A program made the translations under genes and the position numbers. Source: Nitrosomonas ureae (GTDB taxonomy: Bacteria; Pseudomonadota; Gammaproteobacteria; Burkholderiales; Nitrosomonadaceae). From it: 64,000 nt of DNA. The DNA lies in the NCBI RefSeq assembly GCF_001455205.1, contig NZ_CP013341.1, forward strand, positions 3,224,001 to 3,288,000. The letters run 5' to 3'. Shown here piece by piece: positions 9,208-17,637 of the stretch. The stretch's first letter is position 1. Each line of letters begins with the position of its first letter. A model generated the notes under the pieces. It was not told the origin of the DNA. It saw only the letters and a program-made list of their open reading frames with translations, and did no database searches.

Positions 9208-11124
9208 TTGAATAACTTAATTAAAAACATGGCCATTTGGCTGGTAATTGCACTAGTGTTGATGACTGTATTTAATCAATTCAGCGTTCGTCAACCGACG
9301 CAAGTGCCTATGGAATACTCGCAATTTATAACCGAATTGAATCAAGGCAGAATCGCTAAAGTTATTATCGAAGGACGCACACTTAAAGGGACAAAGTCTG
9401 ATGGGCGGCGTTTCACCACATATGCGCCATCCGATCCTTGGATGGTAAGTGATCTGTTGAAAGCTGGTGTTATTGTTGAAGCAAAACCGGAAGAAGAACC
9501 CTCTATGTTGATGAGTATCTTTATTTCATGGTTTCCAATGCTTCTGCTGATAGCCGTATGGATATTTTTCATGCGCCAGATGCAAGGTGGCGGGCGTAAT
9601 GGTGGTGCATTCTCATTTGGCAAAAGTAAAGCACGCATGCTCGACAAATCAACCAATACCGTAACCTTTAATGATGTTGCCGGTTGCGAGGAAGCTAAAG
9701 AAGAAGTTGCTGAACTGGTTGAATTCCTACGCGACCCTACAAAATTCCAGAAACTTGGGGGACGAATCCCACGCGGTGTATTGATGGTAGGTAGTCCGGG
9801 AACCGGAAAAACGTTGCTTGCTCGGGCTATTGCTGGAGAGGCTCAGGTACCGTTCTTTAGCATTTCCGGCTCAGATTTCGTTGAAATGTTTGTCGGCGTA
9901 GGCGCATCCAGAGTTCGTGATATGTTTGAGCAAGCCAAAAAACATGCGCCCTGCATTATCTTTATCGATGAGATTGATGCAGTAGGTCGTCAGCGTGGTG
10001 CTGGCCTAGGTGGCGGAAACGATGAACGCGAACAAACACTTAATCAGTTATTGGTAGAAATGGATGGATTTGAAGGTGCCATGGGCGTGATTGTAATCGC
10101 TGCAACCAACCGCCCCGATGTATTGGATCCAGCTTTGTTACGCCCCGGTCGTTTTGACCGTCAAGTAACGGTGCCATTACCTGATATACGGGGACGCGAA
10201 CAAATTCTGCATGTCCATATGCGCAAGGTTCCGCTGTCACCTGATGTAAAAGCAGATATTCTTGCGCGTGGTACGCCCGGTATGTCGGGCGCTGATTTGG
10301 CGAACCTAGTCAATGAAGCAGCGCTGTTTGCGGCTCGAAGTAACAAACGTCTGGTAGATATGGATGACTTTGAACGTGCTAAAGACAAAATATTTATGGG
10401 TGCAGAACGACGCTCAATGGTTATGCCGGAACATGAACGTAGAAATACTGCTTATCATGAATCAGGGCACGCAGTAGTAGCTCAATTACTACCCAAAACT
10501 GACCCCGTACATAAAGTAACAATCATCCCAAGGGGCCGCGCTTTGGGTGTAACCATGCAACTGCCGACAGAAGATCGTTTCAGCATGGAACGTGAGGAAA
10601 TACTACAAAGGATTTCGGTAATGTTTGGCGGGCGTATAGCTGAAGAAGTTTTCATGAAGCAAATGACCACTGGTGCATCGAATGATTTTGAGCGCGCGAC
10701 AGACTTAGCACGTCAAATGGTAACCCAGTGGGGGATGTCTGACGAGCTTGGCCCAATGGTTTATGGTGAAAATGAAGGCGAAGTTTTTCTTGGTCGCTCA
10801 GTAACTACTCATAAAAACATGAGTGAAGCAACCATGCAAAAAGTTGATGCAGAGGTTCGCCGCATAGTCGATGAACAATATGCTATTGCACGCAAACTCA
10901 TTGAAGAAAACAAAGACAAAATTGAGGCCATGACCCAAGCTTTACTGGAATGGGAAACGATTGATAGCGATCAGATCAAAGATATTATGGAAGGTCGCCC
11001 ACCTCGCCCGCCCAAACCACCGCAAATCATATCTTCAACTGCGAGTGATGAGTCTTCAACAGAAGAGACTGAAGAGAAAAGCGAATCCCAGGCACCGCGA
11101 GAGGTCGCCAAAGAAACTGATTAA
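9208..11124 (+). CDS. ftsH: ATP-dependent zinc metalloprotease FtsH
   Basis: FtsH is the membrane-bound AAA+ protease that degrades misfolded membrane proteins and regulators such as RpoH and LpxC. The 638 residues contain an N-terminal membrane segment (~8-23), a periplasmic loop, a second membrane segment (~101-121), an AAA domain with Walker A GSPGTGKT (195-202; Ser where many homologues have Pro) and Walker B IIFIDEID, then the zinc site HESGH (417-421). The C-terminal tail is Pro/Glu-rich. The start is TTG at 9208, supported by AAGGAG at 9197-9202. A very stable hairpin follows the stop codon. Confidence 0.97.
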   Translation: MNNLIKNMAIWLVIALVLMTVFNQFSVRQPTQVPMEYSQFITELNQGRIAKVIIEGRTLKGTKSDGRRFTTYAPSDPWMVSDLLKAGVIVEAKPEEEPSMLMSIFISWFPMLLLIAVWIFFMRQMQGGGRNGGAFSFGKSKARMLDKSTNTVTFNDVAGCEEAKEEVAELVEFLRDPTKFQKLGGRIPRGVLMVGSPGTGKTLLARAIAGEAQVPFFSISGSDFVEMFVGVGASRVRDMFEQAKKHAPCIIFIDEIDAVGRQRGAGLGGGNDEREQTLNQLLVEMDGFEGAMGVIVIAATNRPDVLDPALLRPGRFDRQVTVPLPDIRGREQILHVHMRKVPLSPDVKADILARGTPGMSGADLANLVNEAALFAARSNKRLVDMDDFERAKDKIFMGAERRSMVMPEHERRNTAYHESGHAVVAQLLPKTDPVHKVTIIPRGRALGVTMQLPTEDRFSMEREEILQRISVMFGGRIAEEVFMKQMTTGASNDFERATDLARQMVTQWGMSDELGPMVYGENEGEVFLGRSVTTHKNMSEATMQKVDAEVRRIVDEQYAIARKLIEENKDKIEAMTQALLEWETIDSDQIKDIMEGRPPRPPKPPQIISSTASDESSTEETEEKSESQAPREVAKETD

Positions 11125-11145
11125 CCATTGCTAATTTTTTTAACT

Positions 11146-11182
11146 AACGGGATACGATTTTATAAAATCGTATCCCGTTTTT
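11146..11182 (+). terminator. Rho-independent terminator after ftsH
   Basis: A perfect 34-base palindrome (AACGGGATACGATTTTA followed by its reverse complement, 11146-11179) runs into a short T tract (11177-11182). It is 21 bases past the ftsH stop. Because folP begins only about 22 bases later with no room for its own promoter, read-through into folP-glmM is likely, so this may act as an attenuating terminator. Confidence 0.8.
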
Positions 11183-11204
11183 AATTACTCGTTCATTTCT
11201 TACT

Positions 11205-12059
11205 GTGCCTTCATTTCCTCACGATTTTATCGATTTTATCGCTTCATCCAATCAACCGTTGATAATGGGTATAATTAACGTAACCCCTGATTCCTTTTCA
11301 GATGGCGGGCTCTTTTTGTCCACCCGGAAAGCCATTGCGCATGCAAAAAACCTCATTGACGAAGGCGCTGATATTCTTGATATAGGTGGAGAATCAACGC
11401 GACCCGGAAGCCAGTATGTCAATACCGATGAAGAATTAATGCGCGTTATACCCGTACTGGAGGCTCTTGCAGACACCGGTATTCCTATTTCCATAGATAC
11501 TTCCAAACCTGAGGTGATGAAGCATGCAATCGAAGCGGGAGCTTTTATGATTAATGATGTCAATGCACTGCGCAACCCGGGAGCGCTGGAAGCTATAGCA
11601 CCGCATAGGCATGTGCAGGTTTGTTTGATGCATATGCAAGGCACGCCCCAAAGGATGCAAACCAATCCGCAATACAAAGATGTGGTCTCTGAGGTAAAAT
11701 ATTTTTTACAACAGCGAATCCAAGCGGCAAACGCAGCAGGTATTGCACTTAACCGGCTGGTTGTCGATCCCGGTTTTGGGTTTGGCAAAACATTGCAACA
11801 TAATCTTTCATTACTTAATCAGCTCAATGAATTCACCACATTTGGTACTCCAATATTGGCAGGCTTGTCCCGCAAATCCATGCTGGGCGCAATTACCGGA
11901 AACAATATAGATCAGCGGCTGCATGAGAGTGTTGCCGCAGCCTTGCTTGCCGTAATCAAAGGTGCCAAAATTGTGCGCGTGCATGATGTCAAAGCAAGTA
12001 AAGCAGCTCTTGCTATCTACAATGCCCTGCGAGATTGCGATAGCCAGTTTGATCAGTAA
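11205..12059 (+). CDS. folP: Dihydropteroate synthase
   Basis: FolP condenses p-aminobenzoate with dihydropterin pyrophosphate to give dihydropteroate in folate synthesis, and is the sulfonamide target. The 284 residues form the TIM-barrel with the signatures IMGIINVTPDSFSDGG (~20-35), DIGGESTRPGS (~60-70), MINDVNA and a C-terminal VRVHDV. The start is GTG at 11205; no clear ribosome site precedes it, so the N-terminus is the least certain part. glmM follows after 44 bases, giving the conserved ftsH-folP-glmM order. Confidence 0.95.
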   Translation: MPSFPHDFIDFIASSNQPLIMGIINVTPDSFSDGGLFLSTRKAIAHAKNLIDEGADILDIGGESTRPGSQYVNTDEELMRVIPVLEALADTGIPISIDTSKPEVMKHAIEAGAFMINDVNALRNPGALEAIAPHRHVQVCLMHMQGTPQRMQTNPQYKDVVSEVKYFLQQRIQAANAAGIALNRLVVDPGFGFGKTLQHNLSLLNQLNEFTTFGTPILAGLSRKSMLGAITGNNIDQRLHESVAAALLAVIKGAKIVRVHDVKASKAALAIYNALRDCDSQFDQ

Positions 12060-12103
12060 ACTGTATGTGGCGTTTTGTTTATTCTCAATCATAACTTCAT
12101 AAA

Positions 12104-13462
12104 TTGACTAAAAAATATTTTGGAACAGATGGCATACGAGGCCGGGTAGGACAATTTCCTATTACGCCTGATTTTATTATGCACTTAGGCTATTCGGCCG
12201 GAAAAGTCTTGGCAGCCGCCGACTGGCATCTCATGGAAGGAAAACGTCCCACAGTTCTAATCGGCAAAGACACGCGAGTATCCGGTTATATGCTGGAATC
12301 TGCTCTGGAAGCCGGATTATGTGCAGCGGGCGTGGATGTTCTCCTGTCAGGACCAATGCCGACTCCAGCCATTGCCTATCTGATTCGTGCATTGCGGCTG
12401 CAGGCTGGTATTGTTATTTCAGCTTCACATAATCTGTTTGAAGATAATGGCGTAAAGTTCTTCTCCGCAGTCGGCTGCAAACTTCCGGATGAAATGGAGC
12501 ACAAAATCGAGGCTGAGTTAAATACACCCATAGTAACCAAGCCTTCCGCACAGTTAGGTAAGGTTCAACGAATTGACGATGCCGCTGGTCGCTATATCGA
12601 ATTCTGTAAAAGTACTTTCCCCTATAACCTGGATCTGCGCGGACTTCGCATTGTAATCGACTGTGCGCATGGGGCTGCATATCATATTGCCGGTCACGTT
12701 ATGCATGAATTGGGCGCCGATGTCGTTACCATTGGCGTACAACCCAACGGATTAAATATCAATCTTGAATGCGGCGCTACTCATGGCGCCACATTGCAAA
12801 AAGCGGTTAAACACTATCATGCTGATTTGGGCATTGCGTTGGATGGCGATGGTGATCGGGTCATGATGGTGGATAAACAAGGTAGATCTTACAATGGCGA
12901 TCAACTGATTTATATTATCGCTAAGCATCGGAAACAGAGAAAAATACTCACTGGAGGTGTCGTAGGCACCCTAATGACAAATCTAGCAATTGAAAATCAA
13001 TTTAAGAAACTGCACATTCCTTTTCTCCGAACCAATGTCGGTGACCGCTATATACTCGAATTGCTGCAAGAGCAAGGGTGGCACCTTGGCGGCGAAAATT
13101 CCGGGCATATCATTTGCATGGACAAACATACAACCGGTGATGGCATAATATCCGCTTTGCAAGTTCTATATGCACTTCGGGATGCCGATAAGACATTGGC
13201 AGAATTTATGCGTGGCATCTCTCTATACCCGCAACGACTGATCAATGTAAAAATCCCCAAGCCATTTAATTTTACCAGCAATAAAGCGATTAATACTGTG
13301 CGCAAAGAAGCCGAAGCTGATCTAAACGGTAACGGGCGTCTACTCATTCGGGCCTCGGGAACGGAGCCCCTTATTCGTGTAATGGTCGAGAGTCAATCCA
13401 AACAAAAAGTTAATTACTGGACTGAGCGCATCGCTAAAGTCGTTCAAATTGCCAGCGCATAA
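12104..13462 (+). CDS. glmM: Phosphoglucosamine mutase
   Basis: GlmM interconverts glucosamine-6-phosphate and glucosamine-1-phosphate, feeding UDP-GlcNAc for peptidoglycan and LPS. The 452 residues have the four-domain alpha-D-phosphohexomutase layout: YFGTDGIRGRVG at the N-terminus, the phosphoserine loop ISASHN (phospho-acceptor Ser108), the metal loop DGDGDR (~residues 247-252) and the C-terminal phosphate loop RASGTEPLIRVM. The start is TTG at 12104; the family always begins just before this FGTDG motif, which supports it. It is likely cotranscribed with folP. Confidence 0.96.
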   Translation: MTKKYFGTDGIRGRVGQFPITPDFIMHLGYSAGKVLAAADWHLMEGKRPTVLIGKDTRVSGYMLESALEAGLCAAGVDVLLSGPMPTPAIAYLIRALRLQAGIVISASHNLFEDNGVKFFSAVGCKLPDEMEHKIEAELNTPIVTKPSAQLGKVQRIDDAAGRYIEFCKSTFPYNLDLRGLRIVIDCAHGAAYHIAGHVMHELGADVVTIGVQPNGLNINLECGATHGATLQKAVKHYHADLGIALDGDGDRVMMVDKQGRSYNGDQLIYIIAKHRKQRKILTGGVVGTLMTNLAIENQFKKLHIPFLRTNVGDRYILELLQEQGWHLGGENSGHIICMDKHTTGDGIISALQVLYALRDADKTLAEFMRGISLYPQRLINVKIPKPFNFTSNKAINTVRKEAEADLNGNGRLLIRASGTEPLIRVMVESQSKQKVNYWTERIAKVVQIASA

Positions 13463-13543
13463 CGCGTGATCATTTTTCGCATGCTGATACGATGAACAAT
13501 CTATACGCGCTGCAGGATCAGGTTTAGCAACAAAACATAAAAA

Positions 13544-13562
13544 TTGTCATAATCCTGTAACA
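13544..13562 (+). promoter_or_regulatory. Predicted Pho box (PhoB site) upstream of the pstS-like gene
   Basis: TTGTCAT-AATC-CTGTAAC matches the PhoB direct repeat (two CTGTCAT units separated by four bases) with one mismatch in the first unit and two in the second. A possible -10 element (TAGTAT, 13572-13577) follows 10-11 bases after the second repeat, the usual geometry for PhoB-activated promoters. It lies about 75 bases before the gene start. Confidence 0.7.
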
Positions 13563-13636
13563 ATTCTGAAATAGTATAGCGCGTAGTTTTTTAAAACGCT
13601 CATCCTCTACTTTATTCATTTGGAGCACGTATAAAT

Positions 13637-14635
13637 ATGTTGAATTCTTTGAACTTCAGAGCTCCCATTGCAGCAGCTTTCCTGAGTGCGCTCTTCTATG
13701 CAGGCTTCGCCAGCGCCACGCCGATCGTGAAAATTGATGGCTCAAGCACTGTTTTTCCCATTACTGAGGCCGTTGCGGAAGATTTTCAAATAGCCAAACG
13801 CGGCGCAATTCGAGTCACTGTCGGCATTTCTGGAACAGGCGGCGGATTCAAGAAATTCTGCCGGAATGAAATCGATATCGTGAATGCATCCCGCCCCATT
13901 ACTGAGTTGGAAATGGAAGCGTGTAAGAAAGAAGGTGTGCAATTTGTTGAAATGCCCATCGCTTTTGACGCTTTAACTGTGGTTGTTAACCCAAAAAACA
14001 CGTGGAGCAAAACCATCACAGTCGAAGAATTGCAAAAAATATGGGAACCTTCCGCACAAGGCAAAATCACCAGCTGGAATCAAATAAACCCGGCATGGCC
14101 GGACAAAAAAATCAAACTTTATGGTCCAGGAGCGGATTCTGGTACCTTTGAGTACTTTACGGAAGCTATTGTTGGTAAGGCCAAATCAAGCCGTGGCGAT
14201 TTTACGGCATCAGAGGATGATAACGTCCTGGTGCAAGGCGTTGCAAGTGATCTCTATGCATTAGGATTCTTCGGTTTTGCCTATTACATCGAAAATAGTA
14301 AAAAAATTAATGCCGTTGCAATTGATAGTGGGGATGGCGGTGTACTTCCTTCTGCGGCAACCGTAGAAAACAACAGCTATAAACCATTATCGCGCCCGAT
14401 ATTCATTTACGTTAATGCTAAATCCACAGAAAAACCGGCAGTGAATGAATTTATTAATTTCTATATGCAGAACGCAACAGAGCTGGTTACAGAAGTGAAA
14501 TATTTCCCACTCTCCAAAGAAGTATATGATCTTAATCTCGAACACTTAAACAAGAAAAAAGTAGGTACTGTGTTCAAAGGCACCGGAACCAACATAAAAC
14601 TGGAAGACATCCTTAAATTGGAATCTAGTTTATAA
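13637..14635 (+). CDS. pstS: PstS-family phosphate-binding periplasmic protein
   Basis: A 332-residue periplasmic solute-binding protein. The signal peptide covers ~1-27 (core AAAFLSALFYAGF, cleavage near ASA). The mature part begins with the phosphate-binding signature IVKIDGSSTVFPITEA and later has VGISGTGGGFKKFC, INASRPI-like and GADSGTFEYF segments, as in PstS/SphX proteins. A Pho box precedes it, so expression under phosphate limitation is expected. No pstC, pstA, pstB or phoU follows; the next gene is cysG. It therefore either works with a transporter encoded elsewhere or serves as an additional phosphate scavenger. A nested hairpin ends the unit. Confidence 0.9.
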   Translation: MLNSLNFRAPIAAAFLSALFYAGFASATPIVKIDGSSTVFPITEAVAEDFQIAKRGAIRVTVGISGTGGGFKKFCRNEIDIVNASRPITELEMEACKKEGVQFVEMPIAFDALTVVVNPKNTWSKTITVEELQKIWEPSAQGKITSWNQINPAWPDKKIKLYGPGADSGTFEYFTEAIVGKAKSSRGDFTASEDDNVLVQGVASDLYALGFFGFAYYIENSKKINAVAIDSGDGGVLPSAATVENNSYKPLSRPIFIYVNAKSTEKPAVNEFINFYMQNATELVTEVKYFPLSKEVYDLNLEHLNKKKVGTVFKGTGTNIKLEDILKLESSL

Positions 14636-14697
14636 ACCGCTACTTGCCATAAGATATTCTATTTTCAGCGATACCTGTTGTAATTAATGCGCACAAG

Positions 14698-14753
14698 GAA
14701 GTGCTGTTCAAAGTATAAGCCATTATTTGGCTTAGAATTGAACAGCACTTCTT
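14698..14753 (+). terminator. Nested hairpin after the pstS-like gene
   Basis: GAAGTGCTGTTCAA (14698-14711) pairs perfectly with TTGAACAGCACTTC (14738-14751), and the loop holds a second stem (TAAGCC/GGCTTA). Only a short TTT follows, so it could be a terminator with a weak U tract or a stabilising 3' structure. Confidence 0.6.
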
Positions 14754-14786
14754 TGCCATTCATAAATGGGATAAACTGCGTAAGTA

Positions 14787-16217
14787 ATGGATTACCTGCC
14801 AATCTTTTTAGATATTAAAAACAAAACTTGTCTGATCGTAGGTGGTGGTCAAGTCGCCACCCGCAAGGTTATGCTGTTGCTCCAGGCCGGTGCGCAAGTA
14901 TCAGTGGTAGCACCTGAACTGGAGAGTGTTTTAGATGAGTACGCTGCTCACGGCACTATCAATCATCGGGCTAAGTGCTTTCAACCCGAACATCTGCACA
15001 ATATTGCCCTGGTAATCGCTGCAACAAATGATCATGCTATTAATCAGCAAGTTTCCGAAGCGGCGCAAGAGAGACGGATTCCGGTTAATGTCGTTGATAA
15101 CCCGGCATTATGCACTTTCATCATGCCATCCATCGTCGACCGCTCCCCACTCCTAATCGCGGTCTCCAGCGGCGGGCAATCACCGGTCTTGGCGCGATTG
15201 CTGCGTGCACAACTGGAAACCATGATACCTGTCGCTTACGCACGCATCGCTACCATTGCAGGAAAGTTTCGTAAGCGCGTAAAACAACACTTCACCCACC
15301 CGGCGAAACGGCGCATTTTCTGGGAAACAATCCTACAAGGTCCGTTTACTGAAATGATATTGGCTGGTAAAGATAAAACTGCTCAAAATTATTTGCTGCA
15401 ATCGCTGCAACAGGAAAAAAATGAACCGCCGCAAGGTGAGGTTTACTTGGTCGGTGCCGGACCGGGTAATCCTGATTTACTGACTTTTCGTGCTATGCGT
15501 CTGATGCAGCAGGCCGATGTAGTCGTTTATGACCGTCTGGTCTCAACTGCAATTCTGGATATGGTGCGCCGTGACGCCACACGTATTTACGCTGGCAAGG
15601 AACGTAACCGCCACACACTGAAACAGGAATCGATCAATCAACTGCTGGTACGGTTGGCGCAGGAAGGTAAACGAGTGTTGCGACTTAAGGGGGGGGATCC
15701 TTTTATTTTTGGCCGGGGTGGTGAAGAAATTGAAACTCTGGCTTTAAACCATATTCCTTTTCAAGTTGTACCAGGTATTACGGCTGCATCGGGTGTTTCC
15801 GCATATGCAGGAATTCCGCTGACACACCGTGATTACGCGCAATCATGCATTTTTGTGACCGGTCATCTAAAAAATAATACGATTGATCTCGATTGGCCAC
15901 GCCTCGCCTGCCCCAACCAGACCATTGTGGTTTATATGGGATTGCTTGGATTACCCGTGTTATCCCGGCAACTGATCTCCCACGGCTTGCCGAGTTCTAT
16001 GCCCGCAGCAATCATTCAACAAGGTACGACGCAACAACAAGAGATCGTGATCGGAACCTTGCAAACACTACCTAACTTGGCCGCAACGGCGCATTTGTCC
16101 CCTCCCACGCTGATTATTGTTGGAGAAGTTGTCAAACTGCACAAAAATCTTGCATGGTTTGAGCCAGCACTTGAAAATTCTAAGACCCATTTGATTGATA
16201 TGGAATCAAATGGTTAA
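14787..16217 (+). CDS. cysG: Siroheme synthase (trifunctional CysG)
   Basis: CysG turns uroporphyrinogen III into siroheme, the cofactor of assimilatory sulfite and nitrite reductases. Both modules are present. The N-terminal NAD-binding dehydrogenase/ferrochelatase (~1-210) has IVGGGQVATRKV and SIVDRSPLLIAVSSGGQSPV. The C-terminal SAM-dependent uroporphyrinogen methyltransferase (~215-465) has VYLVGAGPGNPDLLT, VLRLKGGDPFIFGRGGEE and GITAASG. At 476 residues it is a normal fusion. Its place just upstream of a sulfate uptake cluster suits sulfur assimilation. nadC is convergent, 30 bases away. Confidence 0.96.
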   Translation: MDYLPIFLDIKNKTCLIVGGGQVATRKVMLLLQAGAQVSVVAPELESVLDEYAAHGTINHRAKCFQPEHLHNIALVIAATNDHAINQQVSEAAQERRIPVNVVDNPALCTFIMPSIVDRSPLLIAVSSGGQSPVLARLLRAQLETMIPVAYARIATIAGKFRKRVKQHFTHPAKRRIFWETILQGPFTEMILAGKDKTAQNYLLQSLQQEKNEPPQGEVYLVGAGPGNPDLLTFRAMRLMQQADVVVYDRLVSTAILDMVRRDATRIYAGKERNRHTLKQESINQLLVRLAQEGKRVLRLKGGDPFIFGRGGEEIETLALNHIPFQVVPGITAASGVSAYAGIPLTHRDYAQSCIFVTGHLKNNTIDLDWPRLACPNQTIVVYMGLLGLPVLSRQLISHGLPSSMPAAIIQQGTTQQQEIVIGTLQTLPNLAATAHLSPPTLIIVGEVVKLHKNLAWFEPALENSKTHLIDMESNG

Positions 16218-16247
16218 ATAAGAAAATGGCACTGATTTATTAGTATA

Positions 16248-17102
16248 TTACTTCGATGCCTTGAATCTCATCGACAAGTCAATCGCCTGAATATTTTTAG
16301 TTAAACTACCGATTGAAATTCGGTCAATACCGGTTTCGGCCACCTGACGCACGTTATCCAGTGTTATGTTACCGGATGCTTCCAGAATTACCCGCTTTTC
16401 AGATTGCTGATGCGTCAGAATAACTGCCTCCGATAACTGCTTCAACGTAAAATTATCCAGCAGCACCATGGCAGCTCCGGCCGTCAGCGCTTCTTGTAAT
16501 TCCGACAGGGATTCCACTTCAATTTGGATAACAGCTCCCGGAGGGGCAATCGCCAATGCTCTGCTTAAGGCGGATCGGATACTGCCTGCCGCAATGATAT
16601 GATTTTCTTTGATCAAAATCCCATCATACAGACCTAAGCGATGATTAACGCCGCCGCCGCATGTCACGGCATATTTTTGCGCCAACCGCAATCCGGGAAG
16701 TGTTTTACGCGTATCCACAATGACAGTTTCAGTATCCGCAATGGCATCGACAAAACGTTTTGTTTGTGTCGCTACGGCGGATAACATTTGCAAAAAATTC
16801 AGCGCAGAACGTTCTGCAGTCAGCAAATCGCGGGATTTTCCCTGAATCTCACAAAGCTTTTGTTCAGACTGAACAAGATCCCCATCATTGGCAAACCATG
16901 TGATGAGCGTTTCAGGCGATAATGCCAGGAAACAAGCCTCAAACCACTGTACTCCGCACAATACGGCATTTTCCCTACTGATTATCGCAGCACTCAATAC
17001 ACTTTCACGAGGAATCAGTGATGCCGTTAAGTCACCGGCACCTATATCTTCTTTCAATGCACATTGCACGTTAGCGTGTATTTCATTATGTAAATCTTGC
17101 AA
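16248..17102 (-). CDS. nadC: Nicotinate-nucleotide pyrophosphorylase (quinolinate phosphoribosyltransferase)
   Basis: NadC converts quinolinate and PRPP to nicotinate mononucleotide in de novo NAD synthesis; its upstream partner nadA is at 53.8 kb. The 284 residues carry the family motifs RSALNFLQMLSAVAT, DTRKTLPGLRLAQKYAV, CGGGVNHRLGLYDGILIKENH (spanning ~145-165) and MVLLDNF near the C-terminus. The start is TTG at 17102, with AGGGA about ten bases upstream; no in-frame ATG occurs near the expected N-terminus. The region between this gene and the divergent gene at 17289 (about 185 bases) should hold both promoters. Confidence 0.95.
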   Translation of the reverse strand: MQDLHNEIHANVQCALKEDIGAGDLTASLIPRESVLSAAIISRENAVLCGVQWFEACFLALSPETLITWFANDGDLVQSEQKLCEIQGKSRDLLTAERSALNFLQMLSAVATQTKRFVDAIADTETVIVDTRKTLPGLRLAQKYAVTCGGGVNHRLGLYDGILIKENHIIAAGSIRSALSRALAIAPPGAVIQIEVESLSELQEALTAGAAMVLLDNFTLKQLSEAVILTHQQSEKRVILEASGNITLDNVRQVAETGIDRISIGSLTKNIQAIDLSMRFKASK

Positions 17103-17288
17103 TTTCTTTTCCCTAATTGTTAATCAGGAATGAAAAATATCATATTGACTCCTCTATGACATGCATACCTTCAGTACCGCCAATATTGCCATATGCAAAA
17201 AAATGATAAGTAAATGAATTTTTATTAGTTCCAAGAATAAAGTAAGACTAGTAAATTCACGGCTCTCGCAACAACGATTATTTCAGCA

Positions 17289-17486
17289 ATGACACAACTA
17301 ACAACAACACACAAGAGTAATCAACTTAATACGGATGTTATCGAAGAAATCCTGGGCGCTGTAACCAGTATCGAATATGGATCAGTTGAGGTTGTGATTC
17401 ACGATGGCAAGGTTGTGCAAATAGAATGCCGTAAGAAAATTCGTTTAAGTCAAAGCAAGCCTACCCGGAAAACGCTGGAACCATGA
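17289..17486 (+). CDS. YezD-like small protein (DUF2292)
   Basis: A 65-residue protein matching the DUF2292/YezD family: a helix (VIEEILGAVTSIEYGSVEVVI) followed by DGKVVQIECRKKIRL, the family's conserved core. The biochemical function is unknown, but members often sit in sulfur-assimilation gene clusters, and here it is the first gene of the sulfate uptake region. No metal site or signal peptide is visible. A tiny reading frame overlaps its stop codon by ATGA. Confidence 0.8.
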   Translation: MTQLTTTHKSNQLNTDVIEEILGAVTSIEYGSVEVVIHDGKVVQIECRKKIRLSQSKPTRKTLEP

Positions 17487-17545
17487 CTAAGCCGGACAAC
17501 TCCCGGGTTTGTGCGGGCAATAGCGAGTTAAATCCAAACAAATAA
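17483..17545 (+). CDS. Possible 20-residue peptide overlapping the YezD-like gene
   Basis: An ATG sits in an ATGA overlap with the preceding stop codon and opens a 20-codon frame (MTKPDNSRVCAGNSELNPNK). The overlap geometry suits translational coupling, but such a short frame could be chance, and I recognise no family. Further downstream (17568-17575) an AAGGAGGTG sequence looks like a strong ribosome site with no start codon at usable distance. Confidence 0.15.
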   Translation: MTKPDNSRVCAGNSELNPNK

Positions 17546-17637
17546 AAATAACACCGACCCCACACAAGGAGGTGAGAACGTAAAAACAAAATCAGTGACC
17601 TAGCCGAAGTTTCGGAAGGTGCACTCAGGAGAATACC

